From a bacterium (GTDB taxonomy: Bacteria; Actinomycetota; Actinomycetes; Actinomycetales; Actinomycetaceae), in contig JAUNRP010000039.1 in assembly GCA_030544165.1 (NCBI GenBank), forward strand, positions 2,326 through 10,234: 7,909 nucleotides of DNA. The letters are read 5' to 3'. This document shows positions 1 to 5,688 of this stretch, piece after piece. Each line of letters begins with the position of its first letter. Position 1 is the stretch's first letter. Made by a program: the position numbers and the translations under genes. Under the pieces are notes generated by a model that had not been told where the DNA came from, searched no databases, and saw nothing but the letters and a program-made list of their open reading frames with translations.

Positions 1-1191
1 GTCCAGGAGTCCGCGCCGTCCGAGGTCCTTCCCACCGAGGAAGCACCAGAGGCACCCGAATCAACCGAGACTGCGGTGATCGAGCCGGCGGAGGAGCCGG
101 CCGTGGCGGCCCCCACCGGAATCGATGCGCCCGTGGAGCGGGAGGACCCTGCCGGACAGGTGCCCACCGAGGCACCTGCGGGTACGGACCAGACTGTTGA
201 CCCCGTCGTCGGGGAAGAGGGTGATCAGGCGGACCAGGGTGAGGGGAGCGCGCCAGAGGTTCCCGATTTCATGGGCGATCCGAGCTCGGAGGGCGGAATC
301 CCGGTCTCGCCGGAGCAGCCGACCGGAACCGATGACCCGGCCAACGCGCCCGATCCGGTGGAGGAGGAGCTCGCGGAGCTCGCACCCACCGTTGCCGTGG
401 ACGCGGCGGCGAGCTGGACCTCCATGGCATTCGTTGCGGACGGTACCGCCGCGATCAGCCCGGAGACGAACTTCAGCCGAGCAGACGTGATCGCGCTCGC
501 CGAGGAGATCCTGGCGGAGACCGAGGGCGTGTTCGAGGACGAGACGCCGCGTGATGCGGTGGTCGGACTGCTTGAGGGCCTGCTGGCCGCCGGGACCGAG
601 GTCGAGATCCTTGAGCGCTCCGAGGCGCTGGGCGTGGCCGTGAGCGAGCTGCGGTGGCAGACGCGGATGGCGAATGCGGATACGGCGATGCGGGAGGCGT
701 CCGCGGATGCCCGCGCGGCACTCGCACGTGGCCGCGCATACGATCCCGCCCACCGTCTGGACTTCGGGATGGCGGGCTGGGCCCATCCGGTTCCCTCCGG
801 ATCCTTCACCTCGGGATACGGACACCGCGGATACGTGGCGGGCGCCTATGGCTTCCACAACGGCATTGACCTGGCCGCACCGGCGGGGACGCCGGTCCGG
901 GTGGCCGCAGACGGCGTGGTCACCTACGTGGGCTACGGCCACAGCTCTCGCGGACTCACCGGCTGGACCGTGATCGTCTCGCACGGAGACGGACTCGAGA
1001 CCGGCTACAACCACATGTACTCCTCCGGCGTCCTCGTCTCCGAGGGCCAGGCCGTCCGGGCGGGTGACGTGATCGCGGAGGTGGGCTCCACCGGACGCTC
1101 CACGGGGCCGCACCTGCACCTGACCGTGTGGCAGAACGGCGAGCACCAGAACCCGCGCGCGTTCTTCTCCAACCGGGGCGTGCGCTTCTAG
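1..1191 (+). CDS. M23 family metallopeptidase (5'-truncated by window edge)
   Basis: The frame is open from base 1 with no stop, so the start lies outside the window; the GTG at 76 is only an internal codon. 396 codons are visible. Residues 1 to about 135 are an acidic, low-complexity Glu/Pro/Ala/Thr tract, probably disordered. Residues of about 160-250 look helical. From about residue 260 there is a lysostaphin-type M23 (LytM) domain. It has the HxxxD metal site in HNGIDLAAPAG (H286, D290), a YNHMYS histidine (H338) and the HLH motif (H371, H373), so all expected zinc and catalytic residues are present. Family members cleave peptide bonds in peptidoglycan cross-bridges or stems; with an intact metal site this one is probably an active endopeptidase. 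A signal peptide or membrane anchor would be expected in the missing N-terminus. The domain runs to the C-terminus and the gene ends at a TAG shared with the convergent sirtuin gene. Confidence 0.9.
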   Translation, partial: VQESAPSEVLPTEEAPEAPESTETAVIEPAEEPAVAAPTGIDAPVEREDPAGQVPTEAPAGTDQTVDPVVGEEGDQADQGEGSAPEVPDFMGDPSSEGGIPVSPEQPTGTDDPANAPDPVEEELAELAPTVAVDAAASWTSMAFVADGTAAISPETNFSRADVIALAEEILAETEGVFEDETPRDAVVGLLEGLLAAGTEVEILERSEALGVAVSELRWQTRMANADTAMREASADARAALARGRAYDPAHRLDFGMAGWAHPVPSGSFTSGYGHRGYVAGAYGFHNGIDLAAPAGTPVRVAADGVVTYVGYGHSSRGLTGWTVIVSHGDGLETGYNHMYSSGVLVSEGQAVRAGDVIAEVGSTGRSTGPHLHLTVWQNGEHQNPRAFFSNRGVRF

Positions 1192-2144
1192 GTTGCTGGC
1201 TCGCCGGTGCCTGAGAGCCGGTCAGCCAGCCAGGGCAGCGCCCGGCTGGTTCCCACATGCGCGGTGGCCGTGGCGAGTGTGTCCGCCCGTGTCTCTCCCC
1301 GATTGATGATGGCGATCGGCTTTCCCTGGGTGTGTGCTCGGCGCACGAATCGCAGGGCGCTGGCCACCGCGAGCGAGGAGCCGGCCACGAGGAGGGCATC
1401 GGAGGAATCGACGAGCCGGCTGGCGTCCGCCACCGTCTCAGGTGGCACCGAATCGCCGAAGAAGACCACATCCGCGCGGAGGATTCCACCGCAGGCGGGG
1501 CAGGGTGCCACCCGGAACGACTCGGTCTCGGTGAGGATGGCGTCCGCATCCGGGGCGGTCTCCGCATCACGGATCCGCTCCGCCACCCACCCCGGGTTGA
1601 GGTCGTCCAGCCAGCGGGCCACCTCCCTGCGGGAGTAGGTGCGTGCGCACTGGGAGCACCGGATGCGGTCGTAGCGGCCATGGAGTTCCACGAGGTTCGT
1701 GGTGCCGGCGCGAGCGTGGAGGCGGTCGATGTTCTGGGTGATCACGCCGGTGACGATCCCGCGGCGCTCGAGGTCTGCGAGGGCGCGATGGCCGGCGTTT
1801 GGCTCGGCGCGGTGCGGGCCGTGCCAGCCCACCTGGTTGCGCGCCCACCAGTGCCGGCGCCAACGTTCCTCCGCCATGAACTGCTGGATGGTCATGGGGC
1901 TCCGTGGCGTGCTTCCGGGGGAGCGGTAGTCAGGGATGCCCGAATCCGTGGAGATTCCGGCGCCCGTGACCACCGCGAGGCGGCGGCCCTGAAGGGCTGT
2001 GAGGAGTGGGTGGAGCGCCTCGTCCAGGTCCTCCGGCTCCGGCACGGCCGCCTCCGCCGGTGGCGGGGGAGTGTTGCGGATCCGGAGCCTCGGCGGGTTC
2101 GGATTGCCGGGAAAGAAGTCCTCGATCGAGTGCCCGCCGCTCAC
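1188..2144 (-). CDS. NAD-dependent protein deacylase, Sir2 family (class II/SIRT4-like sirtuin)
   Basis: The protein has 318 aa. Sir2 enzymes remove acetyl or other acyl groups from lysine using NAD+, giving nicotinamide and O-acyl-ADP-ribose. The Rossmann NAD site GAGISTDSGIPDYRS is at residues 61-75 and TQNID at 136-140. The catalytic histidine is H155 in LHGRYD. The zinc site is two Cys pairs, C163/C166 and C215/C218. FFGDSVP (228-234) and AGSSLAV (254-260) complete the nucleotide fold. The GIPDYRS form points to class II; the family includes deacetylases, lipoamidases and ADP-ribosyltransferases, so the acyl substrate is open. About 55 residues, partly Pro-rich, precede the fold. The GTG at 2144 has no good Shine-Dalgarno but sits 6 nt after a TATGCT box, which fits a leaderless mRNA; a start inside the extension (a GTG near residue 34) is possible. 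The gene stands alone, converging with the M23 gene and divergent from the tRNA. Confidence 0.93.
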   Translation of the reverse strand: MSGGHSIEDFFPGNPNPPRLRIRNTPPPPAEAAVPEPEDLDEALHPLLTALQGRRLAVVTGAGISTDSGIPDYRSPGSTPRSPMTIQQFMAEERWRRHWWARNQVGWHGPHRAEPNAGHRALADLERRGIVTGVITQNIDRLHARAGTTNLVELHGRYDRIRCSQCARTYSRREVARWLDDLNPGWVAERIRDAETAPDADAILTETESFRVAPCPACGGILRADVVFFGDSVPPETVADASRLVDSSDALLVAGSSLAVASALRFVRRAHTQGKPIAIINRGETRADTLATATAHVGTSRALPWLADRLSGTGEPAT

Positions 2145-2150
2145 TCCACC

Positions 2151-2156
2151 AGCATA
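2151..2156 (-). promoter_or_regulatory. Putative -10 box of the sirtuin gene (leaderless)
   Basis: Read on the minus strand, TATGCT (TANNNT consensus) is followed by GGTGGA and then the GTG start codon. This puts the transcription start on or next to the start codon. No convincing -35 hexamer is visible 16-18 bp upstream. The lack of an upstream Shine-Dalgarno supports the reading; it is inferred from sequence only. Confidence 0.45.
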
Positions 2157-2276
2157 TGGGGGCGCGGTGGTGGCGGCTCGGGGTGCGATCGCCGGCGCAG
2201 GTGCGAAGCGGCGGCAGTGTGCGCGATCCCACCGCCTCCACGCGCCCTCACAGGTGCTCCGGTTCCGGGAGGAGGG

Positions 2277-2282
2277 TAAACT
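2277..2282 (+). promoter_or_regulatory. Putative -10 box of the tRNA-Ser gene
   Basis: TAAACT matches TANNNT and ends 7 nt before the first base of the mature tRNA (2290). Transcription would therefore begin at or within one base of the mature 5' end. The matching -35 region (about 2253-2260) does not resemble TTGACA. The divergent sirtuin promoter lies about 120 bp away; the 145 bp between the two genes hold nothing else I recognise. Confidence 0.5.
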
Positions 2283-2289
2283 ACTGGGC

Positions 2290-2377
2290 GGAAGCGTGTC
2301 CGAGCGGCCGAAGGTGCAGCACTCGAAATGCTGTGTAGGGAAACCTACCGCGGGTTCAAATCCCGCCGCTTCCGCCA
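2290..2377 (+). tRNA. tRNA-Ser (anticodon CGA, reads UCG)
   Basis: This is a complete type II tRNA cloverleaf. The acceptor stem GGAAGCG (2290-2296) pairs with CGCTTCC (2367-2373), with discriminator G at 2374 and an encoded CCA at 2375-2377. The anticodon stem CAGCA/TGCTG (2317-2321/2329-2333) encloses the loop CTCGAAA, giving anticodon CGA at 2324-2326. A long variable arm (GTAGG-GAAA-CCTAC) is the serine hallmark. The T arm is GCGGG-TTCAAAT-CCCGC (2350-2366). A strong terminator begins 3 bases after the CCA, so the gene appears monocistronic. Confidence 0.98.
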
Positions 2378-2379
2378 GT

Positions 2380-2405
2380 GAAAACCCCGGAATTCCGGGG
2401 TTTTC
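2380..2405. terminator. Bidirectional intrinsic terminator between tRNA-Ser and the GH13 gene
   Basis: This is a perfect 26-bp palindrome with half-arm GAAAACCCCGGAA. In RNA it folds to a G/C-rich stem (CCCCGG/CCGGGG) with a minimal AATT loop, flanked by A4 on one side and T4 on the other. It therefore reads as hairpin plus U-tract in both directions. It lies directly after tRNA-Ser and faces the 3' end of the minus-strand GH13 gene, so it can end both transcripts. Confidence 0.85.
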
Positions 2406-2423
2406 GCCGTTTCTCCCTGTGCG

Positions 2424-2449
2424 CGTCCTGTGTCACGTGACACAGGACG
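2424..2449. repeat. Second perfect 26-bp palindrome (unknown role; possible U-less terminator)
   Basis: The half-arm CGTCCTGTGTCAC is followed immediately by its exact reverse complement, centred on CACGTG between 2436 and 2437. The next outward pair would be G/T, so the perfect match ends at 26 bp. As RNA it would give an 11-bp stem with a 4-nt loop, but neither side has a T-run. It could be a hairpin terminator without a U-tract, as proposed for mycobacteria, a binding site for a dimeric protein, or part of a dispersed repeat. It lies 18 bp after the first palindrome and shares no sequence with it. Confidence 0.8.
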
Positions 2450-2462
2450 TACCGCGCGTGCC

Positions 2463-2504
2463 CACGAAAATCTGACGCACCCTCACGAAAATCTGGCGCA
2501 CCCT
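2463..2504. repeat. Two tandem 21-bp direct repeats next to the GH13 stop codon
   Basis: Two adjacent 21-bp units (2463-2483 and 2484-2504) share the core CACGAAAATCTG and the end CGCACCCT. They differ at one base (A at 2475, G at 2496). A further CACG at 2505-2508 begins what would be a third copy. On the minus strand the partial copy and the last base of unit 2 contain the TGA stop of the GH13 gene (2504-2506), so the array abuts the reading frame. The A4 tract makes it stand out from the surrounding G/C-rich DNA. No coding role is apparent. Confidence 0.8.
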
Positions 2505-4510
2505 CACGGGAGGTGGGAGATGACCACCTCGTACGGGTCCATCATCTGGCCGCGCTCGGTGGTGGTCCCGAGCACCACCTCGCCGCGCAGCTCGGTGTTC
2601 CGCCGCGCCACGGCGGAGCCGGAGAGGTTCATCTCCACGAGCCACCGCCCACCATCTGGGGCGAGGCGGTAGTAGGCGAAGTAGTCGCGGGCTCCGGGGG
2701 CCACGAACTCGATCTCCCCGTACGTGAATGCCTCGTGCTCCGCGCGGAGCTGGATGAGCCGCTTGTACCAGTTGAGCACGGAGTCCGGCTCGGCCAGCTG
2801 CTCCGCCACCGTGAACCCGCGGGAGACCTCCCGCCCGGGCAGCCACGGCTCGCCGGTGGTGAATCCGGTGGTCCCGCCCGGCTCCCACCGCATGGGAACG
2901 CGCGCGTGATCGCGGGTCCCCACGAGGATCTCCGCGAACGCGCCCCCCACGGTGGCCCCCTCATCCCGCAGGTCCTGGTGCCGCCCGAACGAGTCCACGT
3001 CCCGCAGATCGGACATCGAGGTGAAGTCCTGGTTCATGGCCGCGATCTCCTGGCCCTGGAAGATGAACGGCGTGCCCCGCATGGTGATCATGATGGTGCC
3101 CACCACCTTGGCCACAGCCTCGCGCAGCACGGGGTTGTGGGCGTCCGCGCCGAGCACGCGGGAGACGATCCGCGGATTGTCATGGTTCTCGATGAACAGG
3201 GCGATCCAGTCGTTGGATCCGATCCGGTCCTGGTAGTCCTCGAAGTAGGACTTCATGTAGTTCAGGTCGTAGGTGAAATCGCTCCACCGCGTGTTTCCGG
3301 GCGGCGTGAGCACATCGAAGTTGAAGATCATGTCCAGCTCACCGCGCTCGGAGGCGGAGAGTAGGCGTCCCACCTCCACCCCGATCCCCGGGGTCTCGCC
3401 CACCATCAGTCCCACGGGCTCCGGCGGGAGCGGTTCGCCCAGGGTTCCGTCTGCTTCCCGACGACGCGCCGTACTTGCCGGAGGCTCAGCATCCGCGGCG
3501 CGGGTGAAGCCGCGGCGCCGCAGCTCGCGGAGATAGGCGTGCAGGTGGGGGCCCACGTAGTAGTGCTCGATCCCGGTGAACCACATGAGATCGCCAATGA
3601 ACGGATCCCCCTCGGGGAGGCCCTCCTTCTTGGAGATGTAGTTGATGACGTCCATGCGGAAGCCGTCGATCCCCTTGGCCATCCAGAACTGGACGATCTC
3701 CTCGATCTCGGCCCGAACCCGCGGGTTGTCCCAGTTGAGATCGGGTTGGGTGTCCGCGAACAGGCGCAGCACCCAGCGCCTTGCCTCCGGGATCCACCGC
3801 CACGCACTGCCGCCGAAGAAACTCTTCCAGTTGGTGGGGGGCGTGCCGCTGCCATCCTCCCCGGGTTCACCCCGGCGCAGGAAGTAGTAGTCCCCGTAGG
3901 GGCCGTCCGGATCGGCCACGGCCCGCTCGAACCACTCGTGCTCGGAGGAGGTGTGGTTGGCCACGAGGTCCAGGATGATCCGCATGCCGCGCTCATGGCA
4001 GCCCCGGATCAACTCCTCCATGTCCGCCATGGAGCCCATCTCCTCCATGATCGCCCGGTAGTCCGAGACGTCGTAGCCCATGTCGTGATTGGGGGAGGCG
4101 AACACGGGTGAGAGCCAGACGCAGCCCACGCCCAGATCGGCGAGGTAGTCCAGACGCGAGGTGATGCCGGCGAGGTCACCCACGCCGTCGCCGTCGGAGT
4201 CCTGGAAGGAGCGCGGGTAGACCTGGTAGAAGACGGCCTCCTTCCACCAGGCGCGCTCGGTGGGGCCGCCGCGGGTGGTGGGGACGTCCGGGTTGGCGGC
4301 CAGGAGTTCGAGCAGGGTGTCCACGAAGCTGGGGCCGAGCATCCTGGAGGCGAGGCGCTCCACGTGGCTGATCCGGAGGTTCGCCACCACGGGATTGGTG
4401 ATCCAACGCGATGAGCGGCCCATGGTCATCAGGACCTTGTCCGCGATGTCCCGCCCGAGCGGGTGGGCGTAGAAGTCCCTGATCCGCGATTTCCTGGTCA
4501 GCTCCGCCAC
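2504..4510 (-). CDS. GH13 alpha-glucosidase, oligo-1,6-glucosidase type
   Basis: From the chosen GTG the protein has 668 aa. It should release glucose from the non-reducing end of short alpha-glucans or isomalto-oligosaccharides in the cytoplasm; no signal peptide is seen. GH13 landmarks are DSDGDGVGDL (104-113, calcium loop), DLVANH (181-186), GFRMDVIN (283-290, nucleophile D286), GETPG (371-375, acid/base E372) and ENHDNPR (441-447). The Val after the nucleophile is typical of alpha-1,6-specific members, but trehalose-6-phosphate hydrolases have it too. About 75 N-terminal residues before WWKEAVFYQVYPRSF form an extra helical domain I cannot name, and about 28 disordered residues interrupt the barrel before GETPG. 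The start at 4510 is preferred because AGGGAGGA lies 6 nt upstream; the frame extends to a GTG at 4567, which lacks such a site. Weak -35/-10-like boxes (TTGGAC, 18 bp, TGGGAT) lie at 4590-4561. No sugar transporter or regulator is adjacent. Confidence 0.92.
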   Translation of the reverse strand: MAELTRKSRIRDFYAHPLGRDIADKVLMTMGRSSRWITNPVVANLRISHVERLASRMLGPSFVDTLLELLAANPDVPTTRGGPTERAWWKEAVFYQVYPRSFQDSDGDGVGDLAGITSRLDYLADLGVGCVWLSPVFASPNHDMGYDVSDYRAIMEEMGSMADMEELIRGCHERGMRIILDLVANHTSSEHEWFERAVADPDGPYGDYYFLRRGEPGEDGSGTPPTNWKSFFGGSAWRWIPEARRWVLRLFADTQPDLNWDNPRVRAEIEEIVQFWMAKGIDGFRMDVINYISKKEGLPEGDPFIGDLMWFTGIEHYYVGPHLHAYLRELRRRGFTRAADAEPPASTARRREADGTLGEPLPPEPVGLMVGETPGIGVEVGRLLSASERGELDMIFNFDVLTPPGNTRWSDFTYDLNYMKSYFEDYQDRIGSNDWIALFIENHDNPRIVSRVLGADAHNPVLREAVAKVVGTIMITMRGTPFIFQGQEIAAMNQDFTSMSDLRDVDSFGRHQDLRDEGATVGGAFAEILVGTRDHARVPMRWEPGGTTGFTTGEPWLPGREVSRGFTVAEQLAEPDSVLNWYKRLIQLRAEHEAFTYGEIEFVAPGARDYFAYYRLAPDGGRWLVEMNLSGSAVARRNTELRGEVVLGTTTERGQMMDPYEVVISHLP

Positions 4511-4628
4511 CTGGGCTCCTCCCTCTCCGCACCCGCCGAGCCCTGCCCCGGCCCGTGCGCATCCCACGCTCCTGGCGGTGATGGGTCCAATTCTTTCACG
4601 GGGAGCGGTCCGGCGGGCCAGCCCACGG

Positions 4629-4650
4629 GCTGATTCAGCGGGCTGCCAGC
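4629..4650. promoter_or_regulatory. Twin dyads upstream of the asparaginase gene (possible operator)
   Basis: Two short inverted repeats lie side by side: GCTGATTCAGC (4629-4639, symmetric about 4634) and GCTGCCAGC (4642-4650). Their centres are 12 bp apart. If transcription begins at the asparaginase start codon, they cover roughly -55 to -33, a usual position for a regulator. They are short and G/C-rich, so chance is possible. Confidence 0.25.
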
Positions 4651-4670
4651 GGATGCACGGCGATTCGGGT

Positions 4671-4676
4671 TACGCT
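4671..4676 (+). promoter_or_regulatory. Putative -10 box of the asparaginase-CPBP operon (leaderless)
   Basis: TACGCT fits TANNNT and is followed by 7 nt and then the GTG start at 4684. There is no Shine-Dalgarno-like sequence upstream of that GTG, so initiation on a leaderless mRNA is likely. No clear -35 element is seen. The 173-bp region is shared with the divergent GH13 gene. Confidence 0.5.
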
Positions 4677-4683
4677 CTGGTTC

Positions 4684-5688
4684 GTGCTCTCTCACACCCG
4701 CCACCACGATGCCGAGCTGGCCCTCGTGGTCCGCGGCGGTTTTCCCGAATCGCGCCACCGTGGGTTCGCCGTGGCGATCGCGGGAGATGGGTCCATGGCC
4801 GCCGCGCTGGGAGATCCCGATACCCCGATCCTGCCGCGCAGCACGCTCAAGCCGTTCCAGGCGATCGCCTCGCTCCGGGCGGGGGCGGGGTTGGCGGGGG
4901 AGCACCTCGCGATCGCCACCGGTTCCCACGATGGCTCGGAGGCCCACCTCGGGGCGGTGCGTGCCATCCTCGCCTCGGCCGGGGTGGACGAGGACGCCCT
5001 CGGGTGCCCGCCCGCGCTCCCGGGCGATCCGGAGGCGCTCCGCGCCGCCACCACTGCCGCGGTCCGGGACCGCGGAGCATCCAACGCGCCCGAACCCCGC
5101 CGGATCTGGCACAACTGCTCGGGGAAGCACGCGGGGATGCTGGCGGCCTGCGTGGCCTCCGGGTGGGATCCGGCCACCTACCTGGGGGTCCAGCACCCGC
5201 TCCAGGAAATGGTCCGCGAGGTGATCTCAGAGGCGGTGGGGGCCATCCACGCCACCGCGGTGGACGGCTGCGGGGCACCCGTCCACGCGGTGACGGTCCG
5301 GGACCTGGCCACCGCCTACGCCCAGCTCCCGTGGGCCGATCCGGATGGGGTGAGGGTGGCGGAGGCGATGCGGGCCCACCCCGTGATGGTGGGCGGGGCG
5401 ACCGCGGATGACACCCGGCTCATGCAGCTTCTCCCGGGCTCGATCGCCAAGCGCGGCGCCGAGGGCGTGCTCGCCGTGTCCGCACCGGGAGGTGGGGGAG
5501 TGGCCGTGAAGGTCTCGGACGGCTCGATGCGCGCCGCCATGGTGGTGGCGATCCACCTCCTCGGCATGCTCGGTGTGGAGACGGCCCCCGCCGCGGCGCT
5601 CGGCCACGCCGCGGTCCTTGGCGGCGGCCTGCCGGTGGGCAGCATCGAGCCATCGATTGGCCTCCTCCGAGCGGCGCAGGGGGAGTAG
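4684..5688 (+). CDS. L-asparaginase, Rhizobium etli AnsA type (asparaginase II family, class 3)
   Basis: The protein has 334 aa, the usual length for this family, which is unrelated to the E. coli AnsA/AnsB fold. It hydrolyses L-asparagine to aspartate and ammonia in the cytoplasm. The serine-lysine active site is in RSTLKPFQAIA (S53, K56), with a further serine in TGSHDGSE (S81). The metal-site residues known from the R. etli enzyme are matched by C145 and K148 in HNCSGKHAGM and C196 in DGCGAP. AKRGAEGVLAV (255-265) is another family block. All known key residues are present, so it should be active. There is no signal peptide. The GTG at 4684 is chosen because it is the nearest start before the conserved LVVRGGFPESRHRG segment and lies 7 nt after a TANNNT box. 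Its TAG stop overlaps the next gene's GTG by one base. Confidence 0.92.
   Translation: MLSHTRHHDAELALVVRGGFPESRHRGFAVAIAGDGSMAAALGDPDTPILPRSTLKPFQAIASLRAGAGLAGEHLAIATGSHDGSEAHLGAVRAILASAGVDEDALGCPPALPGDPEALRAATTAAVRDRGASNAPEPRRIWHNCSGKHAGMLAACVASGWDPATYLGVQHPLQEMVREVISEAVGAIHATAVDGCGAPVHAVTVRDLATAYAQLPWADPDGVRVAEAMRAHPVMVGGATADDTRLMQLLPGSIAKRGAEGVLAVSAPGGGGVAVKVSDGSMRAAMVVAIHLLGMLGVETAPAAALGHAAVLGGGLPVGSIEPSIGLLRAAQGE

Noticed and set aside
61..1146. Long minus-strand ORF opposite the M23 gene (361 aa)
   Set aside because: It is a codon-phase shadow of a G/C-rich gene: His/Arg/Gly-rich, with no recognisable domain, while the plus strand carries complete M23 motifs.
1257..2279. Plus-strand ORF opposite the sirtuin (340 aa)
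   Set aside because: It has no family motif, is compositionally odd, and mirrors the sirtuin, whose catalytic and zinc residues are all intact.
2463..2508. CRISPR array
   Set aside because: The units are 21 bp, directly adjacent without spacers, and only two complete copies exist.
2375..2520. tRNA-Ser 3' end as an integrated-element attachment site
   Set aside because: No second copy of the tRNA 3' end, integrase or phage gene occurs in the window; the tRNA is followed directly by its terminator.
4511..4567. Upstream GTG start (4567) for the GH13 gene, adding 19 residues
   Set aside because: The added peptide is Gly/Ala/Cys-rich and encoded partly by the strong AGGGAGGA ribosome site that serves the GTG at 4510.
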